This document shows positions 26,297 to 36,905 of a stretch of 64,000 nucleotides of DNA, piece by piece (position 1 is the stretch's first letter; every line of letters begins with the position of its first letter). The stretch lies in contig NZ_LACH01000032.1 of NCBI RefSeq assembly GCF_000968015.1, positions 38,932 through 102,931 on the forward strand. Reading direction: 5' to 3'. The position numbers were made by a program, and so were the translations under genes. The notes beneath the pieces are model-generated. The model searched no databases and was not told the origin of the DNA. It was given only the letters and a program-made list of their open reading frames with translations. The stretch comes from Pseudomonas fluorescens. Lineage in GTDB: Bacteria > Pseudomonadota > Gammaproteobacteria > Pseudomonadales > Pseudomonadaceae.

Positions 26297-27364
26297 TTAA
26301 CCCTGATTGAGCAATTGACGCAAATCGATCACTGCGGCGTTGGCCCGGGAGATGTAGTTGGCCATGACCAGAGAGTGGTTGGCCAGCACCCCGAAGCCGC
26401 TGCCATTAAGGATCATAGGACTCCAGACCGGCTCCTGCGAAGCTTCCAGTTCACGAATGATCTGACGCACGCTGACCGTGGCGTTCTTCTTGGCCAGCAC
26501 ATCGGCGAAGTCGACTTCGATGGCGCGCAGCAGATGGGACAGGGCCCAGGCCTGACCGCGAGCTTCGTAGAACACGTTGTCGATCTGCATCCACGGCGTC
26601 TCGACGATTTCTTCGTCGACCTGCGGCACCTGACCCGGGGCCAGGACTTCGGTTTTCAGCGCAGTGTTGAGCTTGACCCGGCCTACGCTGGCCGACAGCC
26701 GTTGCGACAGCGAACCCAGACGGGTACCGACATCGCCCAGCCAATTGTTCAGGTTGTCGGCGCGGGCATAGAACAGCGCGCTTTTCTGACTCGGATCGGA
26801 CAGGCGCGCCTGATAACGGCTCAGGGAGTTGATGCCTTCCTGATATTCGGACTCACTGGAAGGCAGCACCCAGCTCTTGTTGTCGAAGTTGAAACGCGGC
26901 TCGGCCTTGGCCAGGTCGGCGTCTTCGGTGGACTGCGACTGCGAACGGGCGAAGTCTTTACGCATGGCACGGCTCAGGTCGCGGACCTGGACCAGCACGC
27001 CATATTCCCAGCTCGGCGTGTTATCCATCCACAGGCCCGGCGGGAAACGGTCGTTGGAAATATAGCCACCCGGCTTGGTCAGCAAAGTACCGGCGACGGT
27101 CTTGAGGGTTTCGACCGTGGTGTAGCCGATGACCATTTGCTTGCCTTCTTTCTCGGCGGCCATCTGGGCGTTCTGCTGAACCGGGAACAGCGCAGGTTCC
27201 TGGCTCCAGTACCAGCCCAGCGCAATAGCCACCAGCAAGTAAAGGCCAATCAGAGTGGCCAGCGCCCGGCTGAACAACAGACCACCGAAGTAACTCCGGG
27301 TGGCCGATTTCGGTTCAGCGGCACGTTCAGGCGCGCTGCCCGCGCGGTTCTTCCAGTCCAGCAT
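26297..27364 (-). CDS. DUF2333 family inner-membrane protein
   Basis: A 355-residue protein with one membrane segment near residues 32-52 (ALATLIGLYLLVAIALGWYW), preceded by a short cytosolic tail. The large remainder should be periplasmic and has many helices (QSTEDADLAKAEPRF, EGINSLSRYQARLSDPSQKSALFYARADNLNNWL). The sequence is characteristic of DUF2333, found in pseudomonads and relatives, with no known function. It starts at ATG 27364, divergent from gcbA. Confidence 0.88.
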   Translation of the reverse strand: MLDWKNRAGSAPERAAEPKSATRSYFGGLLFSRALATLIGLYLLVAIALGWYWSQEPALFPVQQNAQMAAEKEGKQMVIGYTTVETLKTVAGTLLTKPGGYISNDRFPPGLWMDNTPSWEYGVLVQVRDLSRAMRKDFARSQSQSTEDADLAKAEPRFNFDNKSWVLPSSESEYQEGINSLSRYQARLSDPSQKSALFYARADNLNNWLGDVGTRLGSLSQRLSASVGRVKLNTALKTEVLAPGQVPQVDEEIVETPWMQIDNVFYEARGQAWALSHLLRAIEVDFADVLAKKNATVSVRQIIRELEASQEPVWSPMILNGSGFGVLANHSLVMANYISRANAAVIDLRQLLNQG

Positions 27365-27650
27365 GGCGATATCCTTTCAATCACTTGAGTTCATCGGTTC
27401 GACCACAACCCTATCTCATCGTGCCTCGTTTGCCGCGCATTAAATCCTGCGCAAACACTACCCGCACAATGACCATGATCGACGGCCACTATAAATGAAG
27501 CACAACCTGGATCCTATGCGACCAGTCGGTCAGGAACTGAATAAGGTCGCTTTGCAGTTAATTGACATACGACACTCATGCGATGGAAAAGAGGTGCTAG
27601 CATAGAGCCACCAGTCGATCTCAGCATGCACCCTAACTAGTAGTCAGGAT

Positions 27651-29321
27651 ATGACCGAGCCAGAAGACCCCAGCCGTGAGCGCCTCAAGCACCACTTTGC
27701 CCAGCGGGTAATTCATCAGGCACGTCAAATTCTTGAGATATGGCAGCGCCTGCAACGCAATGAGTGGTCCACCACCGACTTATCGGAACTGAGCGAGGCC
27801 AACCTGCGCCTGCTGCGTTTCGCCGAACGCTTCGAACAACCTGAACACACGCAGCTGGCACGCCACATCGGTCAGTCGCTGGAGGCTGTCGACGCCAATC
27901 GCGGACGCCTGAGCAGCGGACTGATCACCGAACTCAATCGTTTGATGCAGCGTCTGTCGCGCACCGGCCTGCGCCACGGCGACCAGTTCGAACAAACCTT
28001 CCTGCCGCCGCTGCGCAAGCCGATCTACGTGATGTTGCAGGATTACGACCGCGCCGAGCGTCTGGCCAAGCAGCTGGAGTTTTTCGGGCTCAGCGCGCAA
28101 GCCCTCGACAGTGTTGCGGCGTTCCGCTCTTCGATGGTCGAGCGCTTGCCCGCGGCAATCGTCATGGACGTGGACTTCGGTGGTACCGGCATCGGCCTGA
28201 AACTGGCCGCCGAAGCCCAGGAAGGCCTCGATCATCAATTGCCGCTGTTGTTCTTCAGCCTGCACGAAACCGATACCCCGACCCGTCTCGCCGCCGTGCG
28301 TGCCGGTGGCCAGGAATTCCTGACCGGCACCCTCGAAGCCTCGAGCCTGCTGGAGAAAATCGAAGTCCTGACCTGCGTCGCCCAGTACGAACCTTATAAA
28401 GTGCTGATCATCGACGACTCCCGCGCCCAGGCCTTGCACACCGAGCGCCTGCTCAATAGTGCCGGGATCGTCACGCGGACCTTGATCGAGCCGATCCTGG
28501 CCATGGCCGAGCTCGCGGATTTCCAGCCAGACCTGATCATCCTCGACATGTACATGCCGGCCTGCACCGGAACTGAACTGGCCAAAGTGATTCGCCACAA
28601 CGACCGTTACGTCAGCGTGCCAATCATTTACCTGTCGGCCGAAGACGATCTGGACAAACAGCTCGACGCCATGAGCGAGGGCGGCGACGACTTCCTGACC
28701 AAACCGATCAAGCCCCGGCACCTGATCACCACCGTGCGCAACCGCGCGGCGCGGGCACGCAATCTGAAAGCGCGGATGGTCCGCGACAGCCTCACCGGGC
28801 TGTACAACCACACGCACATTCTGCAATTGCTCGAAGACTGCAGCTTCCGCGCCCGTCGCGAGAACAAGCCGCTGAGCTTTGCGATGCTCGACATCGACCA
28901 CTTCAAACGGGTCAACGACAGCCACGGCCACCCCATGGGCGATCGGGTGATCAAGAGCCTGGCGCTGTTTCTCAAGCAACGCTTGCGCAAGACCGATTTC
29001 ATCGGCCGTTACGGCGGCGAAGAGTTCGCAATTGTCATGCCGGACACCGATCTCGAATCGGCCCATAAAGTGCTCGACGAAATCCGTCGACGCTTTGCCG
29101 AGATTCACTACCCGGCTCAACCGCAGGACCTCTGGTGCACGTTCAGCGCCGGGGTGGTGGAATTGTGTGAAAACTCCGACAGCCTGATGATGGCCAGCCA
29201 GGCAGACGAAGCGCTGTACCGCGCGAAGAACGCCGGACGCAACCGCGTGCAGGCCGCGCGAACAGCAAAGCAAAGTGCCACCTTTTCATCGGAATCGACC
29301 CATTCGGTCATAACCCTGTAA
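27651..29321 (+). CDS. gcbA: Diguanylate cyclase with two receiver domains, GcbA
   Basis: A 556-residue c-di-GMP synthase. The N-terminal ~120 residues are helical (histidine-phosphotransfer-like). A first receiver-like domain at about 125-240 lacks an obvious acidic pair but keeps MDVDFGGTG; the second at about 250-370 has LIIDDS, phospho-acceptor Asp299 in LILDMYMPA and FLTKPI. The GGDEF domain has an intact active site GGEEF at 455-459 and an inhibitory-site RxxD (RKTD) five residues before it. The position between DUF2333 and ctpL is that of PA4843 (GcbA), which promotes surface attachment in pseudomonads. AGGAT directly before ATG is a rather close ribosome-binding site. Confidence 0.88.
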   Translation: MTEPEDPSRERLKHHFAQRVIHQARQILEIWQRLQRNEWSTTDLSELSEANLRLLRFAERFEQPEHTQLARHIGQSLEAVDANRGRLSSGLITELNRLMQRLSRTGLRHGDQFEQTFLPPLRKPIYVMLQDYDRAERLAKQLEFFGLSAQALDSVAAFRSSMVERLPAAIVMDVDFGGTGIGLKLAAEAQEGLDHQLPLLFFSLHETDTPTRLAAVRAGGQEFLTGTLEASSLLEKIEVLTCVAQYEPYKVLIIDDSRAQALHTERLLNSAGIVTRTLIEPILAMAELADFQPDLIILDMYMPACTGTELAKVIRHNDRYVSVPIIYLSAEDDLDKQLDAMSEGGDDFLTKPIKPRHLITTVRNRAARARNLKARMVRDSLTGLYNHTHILQLLEDCSFRARRENKPLSFAMLDIDHFKRVNDSHGHPMGDRVIKSLALFLKQRLRKTDFIGRYGGEEFAIVMPDTDLESAHKVLDEIRRRFAEIHYPAQPQDLWCTFSAGVVELCENSDSLMMASQADEALYRAKNAGRNRVQAARTAKQSATFSSESTHSVITL

Positions 29322-29373
29322 CACAAACGCAATAAATTCAGGCGCTTACCATTCTGCCGCTGGTAGACCCGCG

Positions 29374-31320
29374 ATGCGCCTGAAGCTGCTGACCAATCTC
29401 AACACCCTCCTTTTAGTCGCCGTGTGCGTGGCCCTTGGCGCCACGCTGTGGTGGTCGCAAAAGGCCCTGGAGCGCCCCTATCTATTGATGGAGCGTTACC
29501 TGGGCCTGTCCCAGCAATTTCAGAATGAAGTTGCGCGCAACATCGACGACTACCTCGCCAGCGGCGATGCCCTGCGCCTGAGCAGCGCCAGCCAAGCCAT
29601 CGACAGCCTGCAAAAGGAACTCGGTGAGTTGCCGCCAGCGTTGGCCGACACCTTGCGCCCGAGCCTGTCGAACCTCGAAGAATTCAGCAAAACCGACCTG
29701 CTGGCCGCCGGCAAACTCGCGGGTGATCCGCAAGCGCTGCTGCTGCAAGCCGAACGCGAGCTCGGTGCCAGCCTCGATCAGCTCAGCCAGTACGCCAGCA
29801 CTAACGCGGCGTATCTGACGCCGTTGCTCGCCGCCTCCCAGCACTTGGGCAAGTTGTCTCTGGCCCGGGACAAACTGGTCAGCAGCGGCCGCAGCGAATT
29901 GGCCGCCGACGTCGAGCGTGAAGTCAGCAACATCCGCACTCAGGCTGAGTTGCTGGGCGCCTTGCCGCTGCTCGGTGTAGCCAGCAGCAGCGAATCCGGC
30001 ACCGATGATTTCGCCGCGATGATGGGCTTGGAGAATACCGAAAAAGCCGTTGCCGAAGATGCGGGCGTTGGCCTCAAGCGCGAACTCAACAGCCTGCTGA
30101 CGCGCTACCCGGCCGAACTTTCCCGTACTCGTGACCAGATCCAGAAACGCACCGACCTCAGCGCCGCCACTCACCAGAAAATCGCCGCCGTGCAGCAGGC
30201 CATTGCCGGACTGGAGCCGGTGGTTCGCGCCCAGCACGGGCAGATCCAGGGCGAAGTGCGACTGATGCAAGGCGTGATGATCGGCCTGATTCTGCTGATT
30301 GCGTTGTTGATCGACACCTTGCAACGGAAACTGGCCCGGACGCTGACCAACCTCGCCCCGGCCCTTTCGACCTGGGCCGAGGGCGACTTCAGTCGGGACA
30401 TTGAACTGGGCGCGACCAATCGCGAACTGCATGACATTCAAGCTTCGCTCAATCGCTTGCGCGCCTATCTGGTCGACCTGGTCGGGACCATTCGCCTCAA
30501 CGCCGAGCAGGTCGCCGGTAGCAGCCGAACCCTGGCCGAGTTGAGCAATGACCTGCACAGCGGTGCCGAACATCAGGCCGGCGACACGGCGTTGATCCGT
30601 GATTCTCTCGGCGAGCTGGAAGCGACCATTCAACAGGTTGCCGGCGATGCCAGCCAAGCGGCCGACGCCAGCCGCCATGCCGGGCTGGCGGTGGAGCACG
30701 GCCAGAAAGTCATCGGCTTGAGCCTCACCGGGCTGCACGCGTTGGTCGGTGAAGTGCAAGGCAACGCGCAAATGATCGAACACCTGGCCGAAGAGTCGGC
30801 AACCATCGGAGGCGTGCTGATAGTCATCCGCTCGATTGCCGACCAGACCAACCTGCTGGCCCTGAACGCCGCCATCGAAGCCGCTCGTGCCGGGGAAATG
30901 GGTCGAGGGTTTGCGGTGGTGGCCGAAGAAGTTCGCTCACTGGCACAACGCACCGCCGGCGCCACAGCAGAGATCCAGACACTGATCGCCGGCTTGCAAA
31001 CCGCGGCGCGACAATCGGTGGAAGGCATGCGCGCCCAGGTCGAACACGCCGAAGCCACTGCCAATCAGGCCCAGGCCGCCGACGGTGCGCTGGATAAAAT
31101 CGTCGGCGCGATCCAGACCATTTCCGACACCGCCGTGCGTATCGCCGATGTCACCGCCCAGCAGAGCGGCGCCGTCAGCGAGATCCGCGATCACAGTGAA
31201 CGGATTCACCAATTGGGTGGGGATAACTTGCTGCGCATTGGCGAGGGGCGCGTGCAGGGGGAGAATTTGTTGGTGCTGGGTGGACGGTTGCATACAGCCG
31301 TCCAAGCCTTCCGCGTCTGA
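29374..31320 (+). CDS. ctpL: Methyl-accepting chemotaxis protein, CtpL-like
   Basis: A 648-residue transmembrane chemoreceptor. Membrane helices at about residues 8-27 and 300-315 flank a periplasmic sensing domain of about 270 residues that is almost all helical, like an HBM-type sensor. A HAMP-like part follows, then the signalling tip [37 protein letters not shown]. Gene order matches PA4844 (CtpL), reported to mediate chemotaxis to low phosphate and some aromatic compounds; the ligand here is not shown. Confidence 0.85.
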   Translation: MRLKLLTNLNTLLLVAVCVALGATLWWSQKALERPYLLMERYLGLSQQFQNEVARNIDDYLASGDALRLSSASQAIDSLQKELGELPPALADTLRPSLSNLEEFSKTDLLAAGKLAGDPQALLLQAERELGASLDQLSQYASTNAAYLTPLLAASQHLGKLSLARDKLVSSGRSELAADVEREVSNIRTQAELLGALPLLGVASSSESGTDDFAAMMGLENTEKAVAEDAGVGLKRELNSLLTRYPAELSRTRDQIQKRTDLSAATHQKIAAVQQAIAGLEPVVRAQHGQIQGEVRLMQGVMIGLILLIALLIDTLQRKLARTLTNLAPALSTWAEGDFSRDIELGATNRELHDIQASLNRLRAYLVDLVGTIRLNAEQVAGSSRTLAELSNDLHSGAEHQAGDTALIRDSLGELEATIQQVAGDASQAADASRHAGLAVEHGQKVIGLSLTGLHALVGEVQGNAQMIEHLAEESATIGGVLIVIRSIADQTNLLALNAAIEAARAGEMGRGFAVVAEEVRSLAQRTAGATAEIQTLIAGLQTAARQSVEGMRAQVEHAEATANQAQAADGALDKIVGAIQTISDTAVRIADVTAQQSGAVSEIRDHSERIHQLGGDNLLRIGEGRVQGENLLVLGGRLHTAVQAFRV

Positions 31321-31325
31321 TAGAT

Positions 31326-31397
31326 CGCCATCGCGAGCAAGCTCGCTCCCACAATGGAATGCGTACCCCTGTGGGAGCGAGCTTGCTCGCGATGGCG
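31326..31397. repeat. Inverted REP pair, exact 28-base arms
   Basis: Arms at 31326-31353 and 31370-31397 are exact reverse complements (CGCCATCGCGAGCAAGCTCG and following bases) around a 16-base loop. The same arm recurs at 35771-35864 and, degenerated, at 41328-41418, so this is a second dispersed family, distinct from that at 15260 and 25581. Confidence 0.9.
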
Positions 31398-31483
31398 CCA
31401 GAACAATCACCGCAAAACTCCCCACCCTGCACACCCCGCGACTGTCCGCTATCATGCCCTCACTTTCGATACGCGAGATTGTC

Positions 31484-33223
31484 ATGCGCCGTTTGCTCTG
31501 CCTGTTGTTTTTAGTGCTCGCCCTGCCGGCCACCGCTGCCGGGTTGCTGGACAGTCGGCCCAGTTCGACGTTGGGCTCGATCAACAACAGCGCCGACTTT
31601 CTGCCGGTACGTGAAGCCTTTCAACTGAGCCTGGTAGAAAGCACGCCGCAATCGATCAAGCTGCGTTTCGTCGCCACAGAGGGTTACTACCTCTACCGGC
31701 ACCGCTTTCAATTTCGCGCCGATCCGCAGGACGTTAGCCTGGGCGCCGCACAACTGCCCAAGGGCGAACAGAAACACGACGAGTATTTTGGCGATGTCGA
31801 GGTCTACCACGGGGTTCTCGATGTAGAGCTGCCGCGCACCGATCAACGCGCCTTCACCCTGGTGGTTACATATCAGGGTTGCGCCGACAAAGGCTTGTGC
31901 TATCCGCCCGAGACCGAGCGCCTGAGTATTGAGGGCAGCACAGGTGCGCCCCCGGCCTGGAGCTGGCGCGAATTGGCGCTGTTCTTCCTCGCGGGCCTGG
32001 GTCTGACGTTCACACCGTGCGTGTTGCCGATGCTGCCGATCCTGTCCGGCGTGGTGTTGCGCGGACAGGTGGGTGGTTTGCGCGGCTTCAATCTGTCCCT
32101 CGCTTATGTGCTGCCAATGGCCGTCTGCTTCGCCCTGCTCGGCGCGTTGATGGGGATGTTCGGCGCACAACTCAATCTTCAGGCGCGGCTGCAATCGGCG
32201 TGGGTGCTGGTGCCGTTCGCGATGTTTTTTGCGCTGTTTGCCTTGGCGATGTTTGGCGTCTTCGAACTCAAACTGCCTCACGCCATCAGCAGTCGGCTGG
32301 ATCGGATCGCCGGTCGCACCGAGGGTGGTTCGTTGTGGGGCGCCGCTGTGCTGGGTGTGGTTTCCAGCCTGCTGGTTTCGCCCTGCGTCTCGGCACCGCT
32401 GGCCGGCGCGCTGCTGTACATCAGCGCCAGTGGCGATGCATTGGGCGGTGGTCTGAAATTGTTCATGCTCGGCCTTGGCATGGGCGCTCCGCTGTTGCTG
32501 GTCGCCACCGGTGGCGCCGCCTGGTTGCCGAAAAGCGGACCCTGGCTGATCTATGTGAAAAACGCGATTGGCGTTTTGTTGCTGGGGCTGGCGATCGGTC
32601 TGCTCAGTCGAGTACTGCCGGGCCAGATCACATTGCTGCTGATCGGCTTACTGGCCGGTGGCGTCGGGTTGTTCATGGGGGCGCTGGAGTTCGTCTACAA
32701 ACCGCCGAGAAAACGCCTGGGCCAGTTGCTGGGAATGTTCCTGCTGTTTTATGCGCTGGCGTGTTGGTATGGAGCGTTCAGCGGCCAGACCGACCCGCTC
32801 AATCCGATTGGCCAGCCGCGCACGGTTACCGGCAACGAGCAACCGCAAAACACCAGCGCCTGGCAAACTGTCAGCACCCCGGCTGACCTGGACCGCGTCC
32901 TCGCCGAAGCCAAATCATCGGGCACCCCGCTGCTGCTCGACTGGTACGCCGACTGGTGCATCAGCTGCAAAGTCATCGAACGCAAGGTGCTCAACGACGC
33001 CAAGGTCGTCGAACACCTCAAAGGCTATCGCCTGATCCGCTTCGACATCACCGCCAGCAACGCCGAGCAACGCGCCTTGCTCGACCGCTACAAACTGTTT
33101 GGCCCGCCAGCGCTGATGTTTTTCGGCAAGGACGGCGTCGAACACACCGATGTGCGGGTGATCGGCGAGATCAACGCCACCGACTTCGCCGAACGTGTTG
33201 CGAAAGCAAATGACCGGATTTAA
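31484..33223 (+). CDS. dsbD: Thiol:disulfide interchange protein DsbD (DipZ)
   Basis: A 579-residue inner-membrane protein that carries electrons from cytosolic thioredoxin to periplasmic isomerases and reductases. It has a signal peptide (LLCLLFLVLALPATAAG), an N-terminal periplasmic domain with the redox pair Cys133 and Cys139 (CADKGLC), an eight-helix membrane domain with Cys179 (TPCVLP) and Cys301 (SPCVSAP), and a C-terminal thioredoxin domain with Cys492 and Cys495 in WCISCK. All six redox cysteines are present. ATG at 31484 gives the best signal peptide; ATG at 31454 would add ten residues. Confidence 0.95.
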   Translation: MRRLLCLLFLVLALPATAAGLLDSRPSSTLGSINNSADFLPVREAFQLSLVESTPQSIKLRFVATEGYYLYRHRFQFRADPQDVSLGAAQLPKGEQKHDEYFGDVEVYHGVLDVELPRTDQRAFTLVVTYQGCADKGLCYPPETERLSIEGSTGAPPAWSWRELALFFLAGLGLTFTPCVLPMLPILSGVVLRGQVGGLRGFNLSLAYVLPMAVCFALLGALMGMFGAQLNLQARLQSAWVLVPFAMFFALFALAMFGVFELKLPHAISSRLDRIAGRTEGGSLWGAAVLGVVSSLLVSPCVSAPLAGALLYISASGDALGGGLKLFMLGLGMGAPLLLVATGGAAWLPKSGPWLIYVKNAIGVLLLGLAIGLLSRVLPGQITLLLIGLLAGGVGLFMGALEFVYKPPRKRLGQLLGMFLLFYALACWYGAFSGQTDPLNPIGQPRTVTGNEQPQNTSAWQTVSTPADLDRVLAEAKSSGTPLLLDWYADWCISCKVIERKVLNDAKVVEHLKGYRLIRFDITASNAEQRALLDRYKLFGPPALMFFGKDGVEHTDVRVIGEINATDFAERVAKANDRI

Positions 33224-33354
33224 TAACCCGGTCACATATTTCGCGCAAACATCGGCCATCGTGCTGGCTATTGCATAGAACTGGACAGTCACAAAGGCTT
33301 TGCGGCATAGTCGCCGGGTTCTGACAATTGCACACAGATAACAAGGAACAGCAG

Positions 33355-33807
33355 ATGGCGACGCTACTGGTTCTGCACGGACCCAACCTGAACATGCTCG
33401 GCACCCGTGAACCGGGCACCTACGGCGCTACGACACTGGCGCAGATCAACCAGGACCTGGAACGCCGTGCCCGAGAAGCCGGCCACCATTTGCTGCACCT
33501 GCAAAGCAACGCCGAGTACGAATTGATCGACCGCATCCACGCTGCCCGCAGCGAAGGTGTGGACTTCATTCTGATCAACCCAGCAGCTTTTACGCACACA
33601 AGTGTCGCATTACGTGACGCGCTGCTGGCGGTGAGCATCCCATTCATCGAAGTGCATTTGTCTAACGTGCACAAACGCGAACCTTTCCGCCATCACTCTT
33701 ACTTCTCCGACGTAGCGGTGGGAGTGATCTGCGGCCTTGGCGCCAGCGGTTATCGACTGGCCCTGGAGGCTGCCCTAGAACAGCTTGAAAGACCGGCAAC
33801 AGCTTGA
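33355..33807 (+). CDS. aroQ: Type II 3-dehydroquinate dehydratase
   Basis: A 150-residue enzyme of the shikimate pathway, converting 3-dehydroquinate to 3-dehydroshikimate as a dodecamer. Family motifs are [20 protein letters not shown] with the catalytic Tyr, [31 protein letters not shown] and the C-terminal [18 protein letters not shown] with the catalytic His. The ATG at 33355 follows AAGGAACAGCAG. It lies directly before accB, as in P. aeruginosa. Confidence 0.97.
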   Translation: MATLLVLHGPNLNMLGTREPGTYGATTLAQINQDLERRAREAGHHLLHLQSNAEYELIDRIHAARSEGVDFILINPAAFTHTSVALRDALLAVSIPFIEVHLSNVHKREPFRHHSYFSDVAVGVICGLGASGYRLALEAALEQLERPATA

Positions 33808-33853
33808 ACAACAAGCGTAACGCCCCTGACCGACCCTTGGGAGTTGATGATTC

Positions 33854-34315
33854 ATGGATATCCGTAAAGTTAAGAAACTGATCGAACTGCTGGAAGAGTC
33901 CGGCATCGACGAACTCGAGATCAAGGAAGGCGAAGAGTCCGTACGCATCAGCCGTCACAGCAAGACCCCGGCTCAGCAGTACTACGCACCGGCTCCAATG
34001 CATGCTCCGGCGCCTGCGCCTGTTGCTGCTGCCCCGGTTGCTGCCGCCGCACCTGCTGCTCCGGCCGCGCCAGTTCTGAACGGTAACGTTGCCCGTTCGC
34101 CTATGGTCGGCACCTTCTATCGCAAATCTTCGCCATCCTCGCCGTCCTTCGTTGAAGTCGGTCAGACCGTGAAGAAAGGCGACACCCTGTGCATCGTCGA
34201 AGCCATGAAGATGATGAACCACATCGAAGCTGAAACCAGCGGTGTGATCGAATCTATCCTCGTCGAAGACGGCCAGCCGGTTGAGTACGACCAACCGCTG
34301 TTCACCATCGTTTGA
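33854..34315 (+). CDS. accB: Acetyl-CoA carboxylase biotin carboxyl carrier protein
   Basis: A 153-residue carrier that holds the biotin cofactor in the first step of fatty acid synthesis. Residues 1-40 form the N-terminal helix region, followed by an Ala/Pro-rich flexible linker at about residues 40-75 ([10 protein letters not shown]), and a C-terminal biotinyl domain from about residue 80. The biotinylated lysine is Lys119 in EAMKMM. Spacing to accC is 17 bases, and the two form an operon conserved in most bacteria. Confidence 0.97.
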   Translation: MDIRKVKKLIELLEESGIDELEIKEGEESVRISRHSKTPAQQYYAPAPMHAPAPAPVAAAPVAAAAPAAPAAPVLNGNVARSPMVGTFYRKSSPSSPSFVEVGQTVKKGDTLCIVEAMKMMNHIEAETSGVIESILVEDGQPVEYDQPLFTIV

Positions 34316-34332
34316 ACCGCGGAGAGACTTTG

Positions 34333-35691
34333 ATGACTGCGAAGTTGGAAAAAGTTCTGATCGCCAACCGCGGTGAGATCGCCCTGCGGATCCTGCGTGC
34401 TTGCAAAGAGATGGGCATCAAGACTGTCGCCGTTTACTCCAAGGCTGACAAAGAGCTGATGCACTTGGGCCTGGCAGACGAATCCGTCTGCATCGGCCCG
34501 GCCTCGGCCGCGCATTCTTATCTGCACATCCCGGCAATCATCGCCGCGGCTGAAGTGACCGGCGCTACCGCCATTCACCCAGGCTACGGTTTCCTTGCGG
34601 AAAACGCTGATTTCGCTGAACAGGTCGAGAACTCCGGCTTCGCCTTCATTGGCCCGAAAGCCGACACTATTCGCCTGATGGGCGACAAGGTATCGGCCAA
34701 GCACGCCATGATCGCTGCGGGCGTTCCAACCGTTCCGGGTTCCGACGGCCCGTTGCCTGAAGACGAAGAAACCGCTCTGCGCATCGGTCGCGAAGTCGGT
34801 TACCCGGTGATCATCAAGGCCGCTGGCGGCGGCGGTGGTCGCGGCATGCGCGTTGTGCATAACGAAGAAGACCTGATCTCCTCGGCGAAACTGACCCGCT
34901 CCGAAGCAGGCGCGGCGTTCGGCAACCCGATGGTTTATCTGGAAAAATTCCTGACCAACCCACGTCACGTGGAAGTCCAGGTACTTTCCGACGGCCAGGG
35001 CCATGCCATCCATCTGGGCGACCGCGATTGCTCGCTGCAACGTCGTCACCAGAAGGTTCTCGAAGAAGCGCCGGCACCGGGCATCGACGAGAAGGCACGG
35101 GCTGAAGTCCTCGCACGCTGCGTCAAGGCTTGCATCGACATCGGCTACCGTGGCGCTGGCACCTTCGAGTTCCTTTACGAAAACGGTCACTTCTACTTCA
35201 TCGAGATGAACACTCGTGTCCAGGTAGAGCACCCGGTTTCGGAAATGGTCACCGGCATCGACATCGTCAAGGAGATGCTCAGCATCGCCGCCGGCAACAA
35301 GCTGTCGTTCACCCAGGATGACGTGGTCATCCGCGGTCACGCGCTGGAATGCCGGATCAACGCCGAAGACCCGAAAACCTTTATGCCGAGCCCAGGCACG
35401 GTCAAGCATTTCCACGCACCAGGCGGCAACGGCGTTCGCGTCGATTCGCACCTGTACAGTGGCTATGCCGTTCCGCCGAACTACGATTCGTTGATCGGCA
35501 AGCTGATCACCTACGGCGCAACCCGTGACGAAGCCATGGCGCGCATGCGCAATGCGCTGGACGAAATCGTTGTCGACGGGATCAAGACCAACATCCCGCT
35601 GCACCGCGACCTGGTCCGTGATGAAGGCTTCTGCAAAGGGGGCGTGAACATTCACTACCTCGAGCACAAGCTGGCAGGCGAGAAGCACTAA
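34333..35691 (+). CDS. accC: Acetyl-CoA carboxylase biotin carboxylase subunit
   Basis: A 452-residue ATP-grasp enzyme that carboxylates the biotin on AccB. The N terminus has [17 protein letters not shown], a hallmark of biotin carboxylases. A Gly-rich ATP loop ([11 protein letters not shown]) and the catalytic [14 protein letters not shown] follow. ATG at 34333 is chosen because GGAGAGACTTTG precedes it. A strong terminator follows 14 bases later. All motifs are intact. Confidence 0.97.
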   Translation: MTAKLEKVLIANRGEIALRILRACKEMGIKTVAVYSKADKELMHLGLADESVCIGPASAAHSYLHIPAIIAAAEVTGATAIHPGYGFLAENADFAEQVENSGFAFIGPKADTIRLMGDKVSAKHAMIAAGVPTVPGSDGPLPEDEETALRIGREVGYPVIIKAAGGGGGRGMRVVHNEEDLISSAKLTRSEAGAAFGNPMVYLEKFLTNPRHVEVQVLSDGQGHAIHLGDRDCSLQRRHQKVLEEAPAPGIDEKARAEVLARCVKACIDIGYRGAGTFEFLYENGHFYFIEMNTRVQVEHPVSEMVTGIDIVKEMLSIAAGNKLSFTQDDVVIRGHALECRINAEDPKTFMPSPGTVKHFHAPGGNGVRVDSHLYSGYAVPPNYDSLIGKLITYGATRDEAMARMRNALDEIVVDGIKTNIPLHRDLVRDEGFCKGGVNIHYLEHKLAGEKH

Positions 35692-35704
35692 GCTTCGACC
35701 CCAT

Positions 35705-35740
35705 CAACAAAGCCGCCTTTGGGCGGCTTTGTTGTTTCTG
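35705..35740 (+). terminator. Rho-independent terminator after accC
   Basis: A stem made by CAACAAAGCCGCC and GGCGGCTTTGTTG around a TTTG-type loop (35705-35733), followed by TTTCTG. It stands directly after the accC stop codon and closes the accB-accC operon. Confidence 0.85.
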
Positions 35741-35770
35741 AAAGTTTCATCCGACCTGTCGCCATGCCTC

Positions 35771-35864
35771 CCTGTGGGAGCGAGCTTGCTCGCGATGGCG
35801 GCGTGTCAGCCGACGCTGATATTGGATTTGCCGACGCCATCGCGAGCAAGCTCGCTCCCACAGG
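35771..35864. repeat. Inverted REP pair, exact 30-base arms
   Basis: Arms at 35771-35800 and 35835-35864 are exact reverse complements (CCTGTGGGAGCGAGCTTGCT and following bases) with a 34-base loop. They belong to the same family as 31326-31397. The rest of the accC-prmA gap (about 300 bases) holds only the accC terminator and the prmA leader. Confidence 0.9.
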
Positions 35865-35996
35865 GTCCGGCGTCACCCGGGGACCCGGCGGTGGATGCAG
35901 GTCAAGCCGCTCCCACAAAACCTCCGCGCTCGCGTAAACTTGCGCGCTTCTCGCAGCCCGCTAGGCTGCAATCAATATTTTTCAAAGGTGCCCGCC

Positions 35997-36875
35997 ATGC
36001 CTTGGCTGCAAGTCCGTCTCGCCATCAGCCCAGAACAAGCCGAAACCTACGAAGACGCTTTCCTTGAAGTGGGCGCCGTGTCGGTGACGTTCATGGACGC
36101 CGAAGATCAGCCGATCTTCGAGCCGGAACTCAACACCACCCCGCTGTGGTCGCACACGCACCTGCTGGCCCTGTTCGAAGGTGGCACCGAAGCCGCCACC
36201 GTACTGGCCCACCTTGAGTTGCTGACCGGCAGCCCGCTGCCCGAGCATCACAGCGAAGTCATCGAAGACCAGGACTGGGAACGTAGCTGGATGGACGGTT
36301 TCCAGCCGATGCGTTTCGGCCAGCGCCTGTGGATCGTTCCGAGCTGGCACGCCGCACCCGAGCCTGATGCCGTAAACCTGCTGCTGGATCCGGGCCTGGC
36401 GTTCGGCACCGGCACTCACCCGACTACCGCGCTGTGCCTGGAATGGCTCGATGGTCAGGACCTGAAAGACTGCAACGTGCTGGACTTTGGTTGCGGCTCA
36501 GGGATTCTGGCGATTGCCGCCCTGCTGCTGGGCGCCAAGCAAGCCGTCGGTACCGATATCGACGTGCAAGCCCTGGAAGCCTCCCGCGATAACGCCGGCC
36601 GCAACAATATTGCCGAAGAACTCTTCCCCCTGTATCTGCCAGAAGACTTGCCGCAGGTTCAGGCCGACGTGCTGGTGGCCAATATTCTTGCCGGCCCGCT
36701 GGTTTCCCTGGCGCCGCAATTGTCCAGCCTGGTCAAATCCGGCGGTCGCCTGGCGCTGTCGGGCATCCTCGCCGAGCAAGGTGAAGAAGTCGCCAAAGCC
36801 TACGCTCAGGACTTCGATCTGGACCCGATCGCCAATCGCGATGGCTGGGTGCGCATCACTGGCCGTCGGCGCTAG
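35997..36875 (+). CDS. prmA: Ribosomal protein L11 methyltransferase
   Basis: A 292-residue SAM-dependent enzyme that trimethylates ribosomal protein L11. It begins [16 protein letters not shown], the usual PrmA N terminus, and has the SAM motif [22 protein letters not shown], the [15 protein letters not shown] substrate-loop motif and the catalytic NILAGPL. The start at 35997 is preferred over an upstream in-frame ATG at 35895 because the family starts here. It is followed by the DUF3426 gene 30 bases later. Confidence 0.96.
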   Translation: MPWLQVRLAISPEQAETYEDAFLEVGAVSVTFMDAEDQPIFEPELNTTPLWSHTHLLALFEGGTEAATVLAHLELLTGSPLPEHHSEVIEDQDWERSWMDGFQPMRFGQRLWIVPSWHAAPEPDAVNLLLDPGLAFGTGTHPTTALCLEWLDGQDLKDCNVLDFGCGSGILAIAALLLGAKQAVGTDIDVQALEASRDNAGRNNIAEELFPLYLPEDLPQVQADVLVANILAGPLVSLAPQLSSLVKSGGRLALSGILAEQGEEVAKAYAQDFDLDPIANRDGWVRITGRRR

Positions 36876-36905
36876 AATGAGCGCCTGCATAAACCGGATC
36901 GCCGC

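Noticed and set aside
27562..27603. TTGACA followed by TAGCAT as a gcbA promoter
   Set aside because: The spacing between the two is about 30 bases, far from the 16-18 of a sigma-70 promoter.
27780..29273. Open frame of 497 residues opposite gcbA
   Set aside because: Shadow of the GGDEF gene, no start signal or motif.
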